Below are positions 16,033 through 25,328 of a stretch of DNA of 64,000 nucleotides, piece after piece (positions within the stretch are counted from its first letter, which is position 1; each line of letters starts with the position of its first letter). This stretch comes from an uncultured Bacteroidales bacterium (GTDB lineage Bacteria > Bacteroidota > Bacteroidia > Bacteroidales > Porphyromonadaceae), in the NCBI GenBank assembly GCA_902489445.1, contig CABTZX010000005.1, positions 3,102 to 67,101 on the forward strand. Direction: 5' to 3'. Made by a program: the position numbers and the translations under genes. Below the pieces are notes generated by a model. The model ran no database searches. It was not told where the DNA came from and worked only from the letters and a program-made list of their open reading frames with translations.

Positions 16033-18825
16033 TTAGAATAGCAATGCTACGTTAAGATAGAAGTTAGTTCCGTACATATAGAAGTAACGCGGGTCGAACG
16101 GCCGCATCATCTTGCCCTCCTTATCGTAGCGGATGCGTAGCTGTTCGTATCCACCGGTACGGAGATCGGTTTTGTTGAGTATGTTGGTCACAGAGAGATT
16201 TAGGCGGAGATATTTGCCGCTACTAATTCGATAGGACCAACCCACGTTGGCGTCGAGCGTAAATCCGCCCTTAAACTGTTCTTGAGCCACAAACTCTTCG
16301 GGCAAACCGTCGTATGCTTTATCCGTACGGCGCATTGGGTTTGCGTCGAGATATCCCCGTCCGAAGTAATTGGCATCTACACCGAGCCATACATAAAAGG
16401 GCGTTTGGTACTGCAGGCTTAGGTTTGCCGCCATCTGAGGAGTACCGGAAACGTGGAATTGACTCCAATATACGCTTTCCTGCTCCAGTACCTTGTTGCT
16501 GTTATCAACCGTCTGGAGGTAATCCGGATTATTGGTATAGATGTAACTTCCGTAGGAGAATACGCCGGTAGCGGTAAGGGATGGCGTTATTTTTACTTCA
16601 GCGCCCAGCTCAACGCCCATATGACGTCGGTCGATATTGGTAAGCACATAATTGGAAAAAGCTCTATATCCATCATCGTAGAAGCTCATATTCCGCGTGC
16701 CATCCATAAATTGGGTATAGTAAAAGGTGATACGCCCCTTGATAAAGGGATGGCGCACGATGTAGCTAATATCACCGGATGCGATCTTTTCGTTCTGTGG
16801 ATTTTCCACATAACTGTTTCGCGTTCGGGGCGAGATGAACAGCGAGCTGAAATAGGGAGCATGCGATAGGAATGCACCGTTTGCCTGTACGAAGTTACGT
16901 CCGTTTATTTTCCAAGTGGCTCCGCCCTTAACGCCGTATTCGAAAAAGTTCAGTATGTCGCTCTTTCCGTAGGAGTTTTCGGGAAAAAGTCCCCGCCGCT
17001 GCTTACCATCACGGAACATACCGGTCCAACCTCCGTCCAAAGCGAGATAGAAGTCAAAGTGACGTATATAAGCGGATAGCGTCGCCCACAATTGAGCGTT
17101 CTGGATTGTGCCGTAGTAGTTATGACTATAGATATCACCCACACGCACAATTCGGTCCGGATTGTTCAGATCCAACTGGGCTTTACTGGGATCATCGGGA
17201 AAATCTCGTTCCGAAAACTTATCGATATCGTACCAAAAGTCGCCTCCGAGCAAATCCTTTACCACGTTGTAATTGTGGGTTCGGTTAAAGCGATAATTAG
17301 CTCCTGCATTCAGTTTGATGTTTTCCGATAGCACGGCATTAAGCACGGATGATACATTCCATTGCTTTTGATCGGTATGCCGATCCTCCACTACATATTC
17401 GCTTCTCCGTCCTTCTGCCAGCAGATCTCCTTTGGCATTGTAGAGCCGTACGTAGTTATTGCGATTTACATCGTACATTCTATCCCAATTGATATGTGAC
17501 ACATTGGGATCTTCCGCCCACAAATCGCGATAATACTGCTCCGTTTCGGGATCCGGATTGCTCGTCATGTAGCTATAGTAGGAAGGTAGATTGCGATAGT
17601 AGTCGGGCCGTGGGTCGGGCGCATTATGCCAATTGAGTGCCGAATAGGCGCTGTAGCCAAATCGGTAGGTTACCCCGGAGGTAAGCTTGTATCCGTCTGC
17701 AATGTTCCACGTATGGAGGAGCTGGAAGAGCGGCTCGAAATTATCGCGTACACGGGCGTTTCGCCACTTTCCGTTCTGCATTCCGATGTTGGGGTTATAG
17801 AAGTTATTACCGGTCAGCTCATACACTTCCTGAGTTACACCGGAAGCGACCCCGCGTTTGGTGGGTGCCGCCAATGCAATCAAAGCAAGCGAATGGCGCC
17901 TTCCGAACTGCTTTTCCACGCCTAAGAAATAGCCGTATGCATCGTAAAAGGTACCCTCAGCGTAGCCCGAGTCTCCCCAACGCTTGGAAAGGGATAGTGT
18001 AATTGCCCAACCCGAGGGAAGAACACCGGTAGAATGGGTAAACATTGTTCGATGCGTATAGCTACGATTGGATAGCGAGTAGGTAACGCGGCTACCTTGG
18101 CTGAACTGGGATGGAAGCGTAATGATATTGACCGTTCCGCCCACATCGCCAAAAGTGTAGGACGAGGGCAATAGTCCGTCCGTGCCGTCCTGGTTTACGG
18201 TAATGTTATTAAGCCCGTTCCAGAGGAAATAAGCATTGTAGCCATTTGACATATTGTTCATTTGCATCCCGTTGAGGTAGAGCCCTTGATAGGGCGCATC
18301 GTACCCTCTGATGCGGAAACGTACCGGGCTGAACTGATAGCCTGCTTTATTGTTGTAGGGATCGCGCGATGCGGTTAGGAAGGTGGATATCATTCCTTCC
18401 GACTCTTCGCTCGCTCCGCTTATTTCCTCTACCACAAAGGCAGATAGATCGCTTCGGTAATCATCATTCTGTTTGCTTGTTTCCTTGCCGTCCAGCAGAA
18501 CTTCGGGCAATAAAGCGCCCGATGGGGGCAGCGTAACGGTAACTTTTTTATCGGTATACTGTGCGTGCCGATACACAATTGCATAGTTCCCGTCCTTTAG
18601 GTTAGGCAGCACGTAGTAACCCTGTCGGTTGGTAACCGCCAATAGGTTTGTACCGCCATCGGCTAAAGATATTTCAACACCCTCAATGGGTTGGTGACCT
18701 GAAGCGGTATATACATAGCCGGCAATCTTTGTCTGTTGAGCAAAGACCCAATGGAATGAGAACAAGACGGCAATAAAGAGGGGAACTAATCTTCGGGATA
18801 TCTGTTGCATACTAAGCTTTGGCAT
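16033..18825 (-). CDS. TonB-dependent outer membrane receptor with N-terminal regulatory-like domain
   Basis: A 930-aa protein with a signal peptide ending HWVFAQ. A carboxypeptidase-regulatory-like beta domain follows (about 31-115, IAGYVYTASGHQPIEGVEI). The plug domain comes next (about 120-250, with RFRIRGYDAPYQGLYLNG and DVGGTVNII). The rest is a 22-strand-type beta-barrel ending in aromatic FYLNVALLF. It imports a ligand across the outer membrane using TonB energy. It is the first gene of an operon with two DUF5689 lipoproteins and has its own -7 box at 18895-18902. The ligand cannot be told from the sequence. Confidence 0.9.
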   Translation of the reverse strand: MPKLSMQQISRRLVPLFIAVLFSFHWVFAQQTKIAGYVYTASGHQPIEGVEISLADGGTNLLAVTNRQGYYVLPNLKDGNYAIVYRHAQYTDKKVTVTLPPSGALLPEVLLDGKETSKQNDDYRSDLSAFVVEEISGASEESEGMISTFLTASRDPYNNKAGYQFSPVRFRIRGYDAPYQGLYLNGMQMNNMSNGYNAYFLWNGLNNITVNQDGTDGLLPSSYTFGDVGGTVNIITLPSQFSQGSRVTYSLSNRSYTHRTMFTHSTGVLPSGWAITLSLSKRWGDSGYAEGTFYDAYGYFLGVEKQFGRRHSLALIALAAPTKRGVASGVTQEVYELTGNNFYNPNIGMQNGKWRNARVRDNFEPLFQLLHTWNIADGYKLTSGVTYRFGYSAYSALNWHNAPDPRPDYYRNLPSYYSYMTSNPDPETEQYYRDLWAEDPNVSHINWDRMYDVNRNNYVRLYNAKGDLLAEGRRSEYVVEDRHTDQKQWNVSSVLNAVLSENIKLNAGANYRFNRTHNYNVVKDLLGGDFWYDIDKFSERDFPDDPSKAQLDLNNPDRIVRVGDIYSHNYYGTIQNAQLWATLSAYIRHFDFYLALDGGWTGMFRDGKQRRGLFPENSYGKSDILNFFEYGVKGGATWKINGRNFVQANGAFLSHAPYFSSLFISPRTRNSYVENPQNEKIASGDISYIVRHPFIKGRITFYYTQFMDGTRNMSFYDDGYRAFSNYVLTNIDRRHMGVELGAEVKITPSLTATGVFSYGSYIYTNNPDYLQTVDNSNKVLEQESVYWSQFHVSGTPQMAANLSLQYQTPFYVWLGVDANYFGRGYLDANPMRRTDKAYDGLPEEFVAQEQFKGGFTLDANVGWSYRISSGKYLRLNLSVTNILNKTDLRTGGYEQLRIRYDKEGKMMRPFDPRYFYMYGTNFYLNVALLF

Positions 18826-18894
18826 CTATTCTTTCATATTACGTATCCTCGGACGGGAAGAAAGAGCCAAACACTCTGTTCTGCCCCTCCGCAA

Positions 18895-18902
18895 CAAAGG
18901 TA
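18895..18902 (-). promoter_or_regulatory. -7 box (TACCTTTG) of the TonB/DUF5689 operon
   Basis: CAAAGGTA on the plus strand reads TACCTTTG on the minus strand, about 70 bp before the receptor ATG, with an AT-rich spacer upstream. Confidence 0.65.
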
Positions 18903-18970
18903 CTATTTTAATATGGAGTAAACTCCCCCTTTACGGTGAAGAAAAAGTGAAGATTGCATCCGGCTTCGCC

Positions 18971-19058
18971 AAAGGTATATACCTATGCCGCAAAAGGTAT
19001 ATAAGTTCCAAATGAAAGGTATATAAGTTTCGTTGGAAAGGTATATAGGTCTCGTCGG
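18971..19058. repeat. TATATA array 2: four 22-bp units
   Basis: GGTATATA starts at 18974, 18996, 19018 and 19040, an exact 22-bp step. It lies between the divergent TonB receptor and clpC genes. Confidence 0.9.
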
Positions 19059-19218
19059 GTCGGTTTGTCGGATCGTCCTGCCTTTTCGGTCCGTCGATGT
19101 GGCGAATATGTCCGATTTTTTGCTTTGGCATATTTATTGCAATTGAGTGAATGAGGATTGCACAGTTTCCGCTGCAAACGAATTGGCAGATAGGACGAAA
19201 GGCACCTCCACAAAGAAG

Positions 19219-21390
19219 ATGAAAAGAGAAGAAAAGAATACATTCCGTACCCCCCTCAGCCGTATCGAAGACGAACGGCAGTTCTTGGAGCCTATCGATG
19301 GGCTTCAGGACGGATTTGACGAACCGGATGAGGATAGTGGCGGAGAAGACGGCTCGCCTTTCGATAATCAGGCGAACGGAGGTGAAGAACGTAGTGGCGC
19401 ACCGCGCGGTCAGCGCAAAAGTGCGTTAGATACATTCTGTATCGACCTCTCGGGCAAGGCGGAGCGTAACGAATTGGACCCGATGATTGGCCGCGAAGAT
19501 ATACTGAACCGGATGATGCTCGTGCTTTGTCGGCGCAAAAAGAATAATCCGGTGCTGATTGGCGAACCGGGTGTAGGGAAAAGCGCCATAGTGGAAGGGC
19601 TCGCAAACCGTATAGCGGAAAAGCGCGTGCCACTTGCTCTTTTGGATAAACGTATATACGCGCTCGACACGGCTCAGCTGGTGGCGGGCAGTAAGTATCG
19701 TGGCGAATTTGAAGAACGCCTTAAAAAGGTACTCAAAGAGGTAAAGCGCAACCCCAACATTATTCTGTTTATCGACGAAATACACACGATCATAGGGGCA
19801 GGTCAGGCGGAGAATTCCCTCGATATGTCCAACATGATTAAGCCGGCTCTGGCTCAGGGCGAACTGCGCTGTATAGGCGCTTCCACGCTAACCGAGTACG
19901 CGAAAACGATCGAACGGGATGGTGCGCTCGAACGGCGCTTCCAGAAAATCGTGGTTCCGCCCAATTCAGCGGAAGAAACCTACGAAATACTGGAGCAAAT
20001 CAAGCCGGTTTACGAAAAATACCACGGTGTGGTGTACAATGACGAAGCACTCAAGCTGGCGGTAGAACTGACCGATCGGTACGTCAATGAGCGATTCTTC
20101 CCGGATAAGGCCATCGATGTGATGGACGAAGCCGGTGCCGCTGCCGGAATGAGCCGTAAGTTGCCGAAGAACAAAATAGAGGAAATCGACCAAGAATGCG
20201 CTTTTTACAAGTCGAAGCAGGATGAGGCCGTCCGAGACCATAACTTTGAACTTGCCGCCGCTTGGCGCGACAAAGCACGCAATGCACAAGAACGAATGGA
20301 AGCGCTCCGTGCCGAAGTGCGCAATCAGGGAAGCGACAACGAAGTTACGGGCGACAGCGTCGCAAAGGTAGTAGCCTCTATGGCGGGCGTACCGATGGAA
20401 CGAATAGCCCAAACGGAAGCTAAGCGACTTCGGGAGCTTAATAAAGTGCTTTCGGCGCAAGTAATTGGACAAACGGACGCCGTAAACACCATAGCACGTG
20501 CCATTCAGCGCAATCGTCTCGGCTTGCGTGACGAAAAGCGTCCTATAGGCAGCTTCCTATTTCTCGGGCCTACCGGTGTGGGGAAGACGTTCCTCGCGAA
20601 AAAGCTCGCCGAACAGCTCTTCGGAAGTGAAGATGCCCTTGTACGCGTAGATATGAGCGAATACTCCGAAAAGTTCAACGTTTCGCGGCTAATTGGCTCT
20701 CCTCCCGGATACGTGGGCTATGAGGAAGGCGGACAATTAACCGAGAAAATACGCCGCCGCCCCTACTCTGTGGTCCTTTTGGACGAGATCGAAAAGGCAC
20801 ATCCGGAGGTGTTTAACGTAATGCTGCAACTATTGGACGAAGGAACACTAACCGACGGGCTGGGGCGTGTAGTCAGCTTTAAGAATACGGTTATCATTAT
20901 GACCGGTAACATCGGTAGCCGTCGCTTGAGCGAATTCGGCAGCGGAGTGGGATTTAGTGCCGATAACGGCACCATTTCACCGGAGGTTTCGCGCGGAATT
21001 ATAGAGAAAGAGCTCAAAAAGACCTTTACGCCCGAATTCCTTAACCGTTTGGATGCCGTGGTACACTTCAATGCTCTGGATAAACCCGCTATCCGCCTCA
21101 TCATTGATAACCGTATCGCTGAAATCACCGAACGCATTGCTCGTCAGGGATACCATATCGAAGTAGACGAATCTTGCCGTGCCTTTTTGGCGGAAAAGGG
21201 CTTCGATCCCAAAAACGGAGCGAGACCCGTTAACCGAATCCTACAGACGGAAATCGAGGATCGTCTCACCGATCTTATCTTGGATGAGTCGGTTAAGGCG
21301 GGCGACACCATCCTTTTCTCCAAAAAGAAGGCCGGTGTGAAAGTAACCATACATTCACCCAAGGAGGAAGCGTTAACCGTTGAATCCTAA
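19219..21390 (+). CDS. clpC: ClpC-type AAA+ ATPase lacking the usual N-terminal Clp_N domain
   Basis: About 723 aa; typical ClpC is over 800 aa. An acidic, low-complexity N-terminus of about 90 residues stands where the two Clp_N repeats would be. Then come AAA-1 (Walker A GEPGVGKS, Walker B LFIDEIHT), a UVR-like coiled middle segment (QDEAVRDHNFELAAAWRDKA), and AAA-2 (GPTGVGKT, VLLDEIEKA) with GSPPGYVGYEEGG. A VGF tripeptide in SGVGFSAD fits the ClpP-docking loop. The ATG at 19219 was preferred over a GTG at 19147 because AAAGAAG precedes it. It probably unfolds proteins for ClpP; without the N-domain, substrate or adaptor choice should differ. htpG follows. Confidence 0.88.
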   Translation: MKREEKNTFRTPLSRIEDERQFLEPIDGLQDGFDEPDEDSGGEDGSPFDNQANGGEERSGAPRGQRKSALDTFCIDLSGKAERNELDPMIGREDILNRMMLVLCRRKKNNPVLIGEPGVGKSAIVEGLANRIAEKRVPLALLDKRIYALDTAQLVAGSKYRGEFEERLKKVLKEVKRNPNIILFIDEIHTIIGAGQAENSLDMSNMIKPALAQGELRCIGASTLTEYAKTIERDGALERRFQKIVVPPNSAEETYEILEQIKPVYEKYHGVVYNDEALKLAVELTDRYVNERFFPDKAIDVMDEAGAAAGMSRKLPKNKIEEIDQECAFYKSKQDEAVRDHNFELAAAWRDKARNAQERMEALRAEVRNQGSDNEVTGDSVAKVVASMAGVPMERIAQTEAKRLRELNKVLSAQVIGQTDAVNTIARAIQRNRLGLRDEKRPIGSFLFLGPTGVGKTFLAKKLAEQLFGSEDALVRVDMSEYSEKFNVSRLIGSPPGYVGYEEGGQLTEKIRRRPYSVVLLDEIEKAHPEVFNVMLQLLDEGTLTDGLGRVVSFKNTVIIMTGNIGSRRLSEFGSGVGFSADNGTISPEVSRGIIEKELKKTFTPEFLNRLDAVVHFNALDKPAIRLIIDNRIAEITERIARQGYHIEVDESCRAFLAEKGFDPKNGARPVNRILQTEIEDRLTDLILDESVKAGDTILFSKKKAGVKVTIHSPKEEALTVES

Positions 21391-21416
21391 ACGAATATCC
21401 CAATAGACAAAAAGTT

Positions 21417-21443
21417 GCTCCGCGAAGCTCGTTTTCGCGGAGC
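21417..21443 (+). terminator. Hairpin between clpC and htpG
   Basis: A perfect 10-bp stem (GCTCCGCGAA with TTCGCGGAGC). The following ATTAATACC is not a strong U-tract, so it may be a partial terminator or a processing site. Confidence 0.5.
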
Positions 21444-21464
21444 ATTAATACCGCAAACAACCAT

Positions 21465-23516
21465 ATGAAAAAAGGACAAATAGGGGTTACTACCGAGAAT
21501 ATCTTCCCCATCATAAAAAAGTTTCTCTATAGCGATCAGGACATATTCCTGCGCGAACTTATTTCCAACGCCGTAGATGCCACCGCCAAATTACGCGCCA
21601 TTGCGCAAAAAGATACGGCGGACTTAGGCGATTTGGGCGAACTATCCGTACATATTGAGGTAGATCCCGTGGCAAAAACACTATCCGTTTCCGACAACGG
21701 AATAGGCATGACCGAGGAAGAACTCGATCGGTACATCAATCAGATAGCCTTTAGTGGCGCCGAAGAATTCCTCAAAAAATACGAAGGTACCGATGCTTCT
21801 ATCATAGGGCACTTTGGTTTAGGATTTTACTCAGCCTTTATGGTTTCCGAAAAGGTGGAAATTGACACCCTTTCTTACCAAAAAGGTGCCTCGGCGGTAC
21901 ATTGGTCTTGCAATGGCTCGCCCAACTATTCGATGGAACCTTCCGCACGAACCGAACGCGGCACTACCATCACGCTCCACATCGACGAGGAACACAGCCG
22001 CTTTTTAGATAAAGGTACCATTCGGGAGCTTCTGTACAAATATTGCCGTTTCCTACCCGTTCCGGTCTATTTTGGCAAGAAAGAGGAGTGGAAAGACGGC
22101 AAAATGCAACCCACCGATGAGGACGATTGCATTAACGAAACCGAACCGCTTTGGACAAAGCAGCCTGCCGATATCACCGAAGAGCAGTACGACGAATTCT
22201 ACCAAACGCTCTTCCCCGGCAGTACAAAGCCGCTTTTCTATATACATCTCAATGTGGATTACCCCTTCAAACTACAGGGAATTCTCTATTTCCCCGAACT
22301 GAAGGAGGGCGTTATACCGCAAAAAAACGGCATCAGTCTGTACTGTAACCGCGTTTTCGTTACCGATGAGCTGGAAGGCGTACTGCCCGAATGGCTCAAA
22401 CTGATGCACGGAATCATCGATTCCCCCGATATTCCCCTCAATGTGAGCCGTTCCTATTTGCAACAGGACCCCTCCGCGCAGAAAATATCGGCACATATTG
22501 GCAAAAAAGTGGCGGACAAACTGGAAGAGCTGTTCCGTACCGATCGCGCTTCCTATGAGCAAAAGTGGAGCACACTTGAGTTCTTTGTGCACTACGGAAT
22601 GCTAACCGACGAAAAAGCGTACGAACGTTTGTTGCCCGCGCTTCTATTCAAGGATATCGACGGCAAGCGCTTTTACACGCTCGACGAGCTGAAAAAGCTC
22701 ACCGAATCAGCCCAAACCAACAAGGAAGGCGTACTGGTGCAGCTCTACGCAACCGATGCCGCCGAGCAATACATCCCGTGCAAGCAGGCAACCGACAAGG
22801 GTTACGTGGTGCTCCTTATGGATGGCTATTTGGCACTTCCTCTCATCAATCAACTCGAGGAAAAGCAGGAAAAACTGCACTTTACCCGTGTGGATAGCGA
22901 CAATGTAGAGCGGCTGATCAACGGAAAAACGGACGAATCCGAGCAACAGCATCAGCACAAAAACCTCGAGCAGCTATTCGTTTGCGCGATGCCTGAGCTG
23001 AGCGGTGCGCACTTCTCCGTAGAAATCGCCTCCGATGGACGGCCCGAGGCCGCGCCGGCTGAGCTGGTACGCGATGAATGGATGCGACGCATGAAAGATA
23101 TGGGTCGCTTCCGTCAGGGAACAGATTTCTACAGCGAAATGCCCGACGCCTATCGGTTGATCGTAAATCCGCGCAACGAGGTGGTCAAAAGGTTGGAGGA
23201 TGCGCTCCAAACCAACGAACTGAACGATGCGCTTGCCGCCTACGAAGCTGCCGAAAAAGCGCACCAAGCGTGGTTTGAGGCTAATCGCGAAAAGAAGGAA
23301 GATGCCCTAAGTGACGAAGATAAACAGGAACGCACGCGCCTTAATAAGGATAAAAACGATAAACGCGATGCATTGAACGCGCTCTTGCGTAGCTTTGCCG
23401 ATGCGCATCCTGCCGTCTCGCAGCTCTGGGACCTTGCACTTCTCTCCTGCTCTCTGCTGACCGGCGAGCGCTTGGCTGCATTCATCGCACGCAGTACCGC
23501 CCTGCTTCACGAATAA
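21465..23516 (+). CDS. htpG: Molecular chaperone HtpG (Hsp90)
   Basis: A 683-aa protein, the usual length for bacterial Hsp90. The N-terminal GHKL ATPase motifs are clear: ELISNAVDA, DNGIGM and GHFGLGFYS. The middle domain carries the catalytic-loop Arg region (LNVSRSYLQQD) and the C-terminal dimerisation domain follows. It folds and remodels client proteins in the cytoplasm. It lies 75 bp after clpC in the same direction, separated by a 10-bp hairpin, so the two protein-quality-control genes may be partly cotranscribed. No separate promoter box was found in the gap. Confidence 0.97.
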   Translation: MKKGQIGVTTENIFPIIKKFLYSDQDIFLRELISNAVDATAKLRAIAQKDTADLGDLGELSVHIEVDPVAKTLSVSDNGIGMTEEELDRYINQIAFSGAEEFLKKYEGTDASIIGHFGLGFYSAFMVSEKVEIDTLSYQKGASAVHWSCNGSPNYSMEPSARTERGTTITLHIDEEHSRFLDKGTIRELLYKYCRFLPVPVYFGKKEEWKDGKMQPTDEDDCINETEPLWTKQPADITEEQYDEFYQTLFPGSTKPLFYIHLNVDYPFKLQGILYFPELKEGVIPQKNGISLYCNRVFVTDELEGVLPEWLKLMHGIIDSPDIPLNVSRSYLQQDPSAQKISAHIGKKVADKLEELFRTDRASYEQKWSTLEFFVHYGMLTDEKAYERLLPALLFKDIDGKRFYTLDELKKLTESAQTNKEGVLVQLYATDAAEQYIPCKQATDKGYVVLLMDGYLALPLINQLEEKQEKLHFTRVDSDNVERLINGKTDESEQQHQHKNLEQLFVCAMPELSGAHFSVEIASDGRPEAAPAELVRDEWMRRMKDMGRFRQGTDFYSEMPDAYRLIVNPRNEVVKRLEDALQTNELNDALAAYEAAEKAHQAWFEANREKKEDALSDEDKQERTRLNKDKNDKRDALNALLRSFADAHPAVSQLWDLALLSCSLLTGERLAAFIARSTALLHE

Positions 23517-23552
23517 AGCACCGTACCGCTCTGCACGTGGGCGCCATTCCGC

Positions 23553-23750
23553 AATGCGGAAAAGCGCCTGCCGCCCATCGAAAACGCCCCGCCGCTCAGC
23601 AAAAAATATACTGCTATTCATTGGAAGAAGCACTGTTGCTTAGCGGAAGACGCACTACAGCCCAGTGAAATAAGTACTGCTATTAAGCAAAAGATGTACT
23701 GCTACTCAGCGAAAGATGCATGGCTGTTTTGCGATAATTCTAGATACAGC
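23553..23750. repeat. 22-bp array, family B (GTACTGC core), about 8 units
   Basis: Unit starts at 23597, 23619, 23641, 23663, 23685, 23707 and 23729 are exactly 22 bp apart, with two weaker units before them (about 23554 and 23576). Units follow CAGCGAAAGATGTACTGCTA-like wording. The last htpG codons include GTACCGCCCTGC, which resembles the unit core. Confidence 0.8.
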
Positions 23751-23787
23751 AGCTAATTAAGCACGGCAACTTGCGCGTAACTATACT

Positions 23788-23834
23788 GCGCGGTGGCAAA
23801 CAGAACCCTCTGTTTGTCACCGCGCTTTTATTTT
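23788..23834 (+). terminator. Strong Rho-independent terminator
   Basis: GCGCGGTG-G-CAAACAGA pairs with TCTGTTTG-T-CACCGCGC around a 4-nt loop, followed by TTTTATTTTCTC. It lies 270 bp after htpG, so either htpG has a long 3' leader-like tail through the family B array or a short transcript ends here. Confidence 0.85.
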
Positions 23835-23864
23835 CTCTTCGACACCCATCCCGACCTTTTCCCC

Positions 23865-23965
23865 ATCGGAACTTATCGGAGCACATCAGAGCTTATCCGA
23901 ACCCATCCGATTTCCTCCGATAAATTCTGATAAGTTCTGATAAGTTCCGATAAATTCAGATACCC
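23865..23965. repeat. 10-bp phased array E2
   Basis: About ten 10-bp units. The left part carries ATCGGAAC and ATCAGAGC forms; the right part TTCTGATAAG and TTCCGATAAA forms. Same family and same palindromic layout as E1 at 12682. Confidence 0.8.
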
Positions 23966-24032
23966 TCCTACGAACATACCGTCCGCCGTCAACCACCCCA
24001 CACCTCCACCGCAGCACACCATCGCCTGCCCA

Positions 24033-24494
24033 TAACCATACCCACGCACCATCCCTTGCGCACTTACGCCTGCACTAATGCGTAGCCGCAGCCCCACAGC
24101 TGCGCACCTTTGCCCTTGCTTATGCGTAGGTGCTCAGCCGTTTATACGTAGATGCTCGGCTGGTTGTACGTAGCTTCTCAATCGTAGCTATAGAGCTGCT
24201 CGATAAATTGTTTAAAGGATTTGTACAAATCCTTTAAAGTACGCGTATAAATCGTTTAAACGATTTGTATAAATCATTAAAAGAATTTATTGAAAAGGCA
24301 CGTACCTATGGTTACGCAGGTACGTATGAATGGTTGAGGAGGTACGTGGAAGTGATTGCTTAGGTACGTATGAATGGTTGAGAAGCTACGTGGAAGTGAT
24401 CGGGCGGATATGTATCAGTAGTTGCGAGGGGGTGTACGTGTGGGGCGGTAGGTACCTTGATCTGCAGACGCGGTTACGATGCACTCGGCTTTTG
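24033..24494. repeat. 22-bp phased palindrome lattice D2, about 20 units
   Basis: From 24121 the 22-bp register holds without a single shift: unit starts at 24121, 24143, 24165, 24187, 24209, 24231, 24253, 24275, 24297, 24319, 24341, 24363, 24385, 24407, 24429, 24451 and 24473. Cores at unit positions 3-8 include TGCGTA, TACGTA, TTTAAA, TACGTG, TATGTA and GTGTAC-type variants. Degenerate units extend left to about 24033. Bases 24199-24268 are the perfect reverse complement of 12271-12340 in D1. Confidence 0.9.
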
Positions 24495-24541
24495 TCAGCG
24501 TGAGATTATCCGACACAATCAGCTCCAATCATAGGAATATC

Positions 24542-24714
24542 GGTGTTGGTGGTGGCGCAGGGCTATCGGAACCAATCGGAGTTTATCGGAACTAATCGGA
24601 AAGGCATGGGGAGGAAGCAGCGAGAAGATCGGTGTTGGTTGTGGCGCAGAACTATCGGAACCAATCGGAGTTTATCGGAACTAATCGGAAAAGCATAGGG
24701 GAAAGGGGCAGAAG
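24542..24714. repeat. 89-bp tandem duplication containing 10-bp units (E3)
   Basis: GGTGTTGGT at 24542 recurs at 24631. Each copy holds four 10-bp units of CTATCGGAAC, CAATCGGAGT, TTATCGGAAC and TAATCGGAAA type. Confidence 0.75.
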
Positions 24715-25328
24715 CCGCTACTTGATCCGGGGGAGAGGATCGGTGGGGCGTGCCGATGGGTATGGATGTGCTTAGCGATGACGGCTTCCCATTTGCACGA
24801 AAGTTCGTGGGGAGCGTCAAGAGCCGCTACTTGATCCGGGGAAGAGGATCGGTGGGGCGTGCCGAGGGGGGGGGAGGTGCTTAGCAATGACAGCTCCTCA
24901 TTTGCACGAAAGTTAGTGGGGAGCGTCAAGAGCCGTTACTTGATCCGGGGGAGAGGATCGGTGGGGCGTGCCGATGGGTGGAAAGGTGCTTAGCGATGAC
25001 GGCTCCCCATTTGCACGAAAGTTCGTGGGGAGCGTCAGGAACCGTTACTCGGTTCGGGGGAGAGGATCGGTGGGGCGTGCCGAGGGGTGGGAAGGTGCTT
25101 AGCGATGACAGCTCCCCATTTGCACGAAAGTTCGTGGGGAGCGTCAAGAGCCGTTACTTGTTCCGGGGGAGAGGATCGGTGGGGCGTGCCGAGGGGTGGG
25201 AAGGTGCTTAGCGATGACAGCTCCCCATTTGCACGAAAGTTCGTTGGGAGCGTCAGGAACCGCTACTTGATCCGGGGGAGGGATGCAGCGGGGCGCAGCA
25301 GGTGGATCGGTGGAAGCGTCGGGAGGCG
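24715..25328. repeat. 109-bp tandem repeat (family H), five full copies plus a partial
   Basis: Copies start with CCGCTACTTGATCC or CCGTTACT-type sequence at 24715, 24824, 24933, 25042, 25151 and 25260, always 109 bp apart. Each contains TTTGCACGAAAGTTCGTGGG, which has a GAAAGTTC-centred inverted repeat. The unit start resembles the last codons and stop of the adjoining nitroreductase gene, read on the minus strand. Apparent reading frames over it are repeat translations. Confidence 0.9.

Noticed and set aside
19147..19218. Longer clpC start at GTG 19147
   Set aside because: The extra 24 residues have no family similarity, and the ATG at 19219 has a better upstream purine-rich site.
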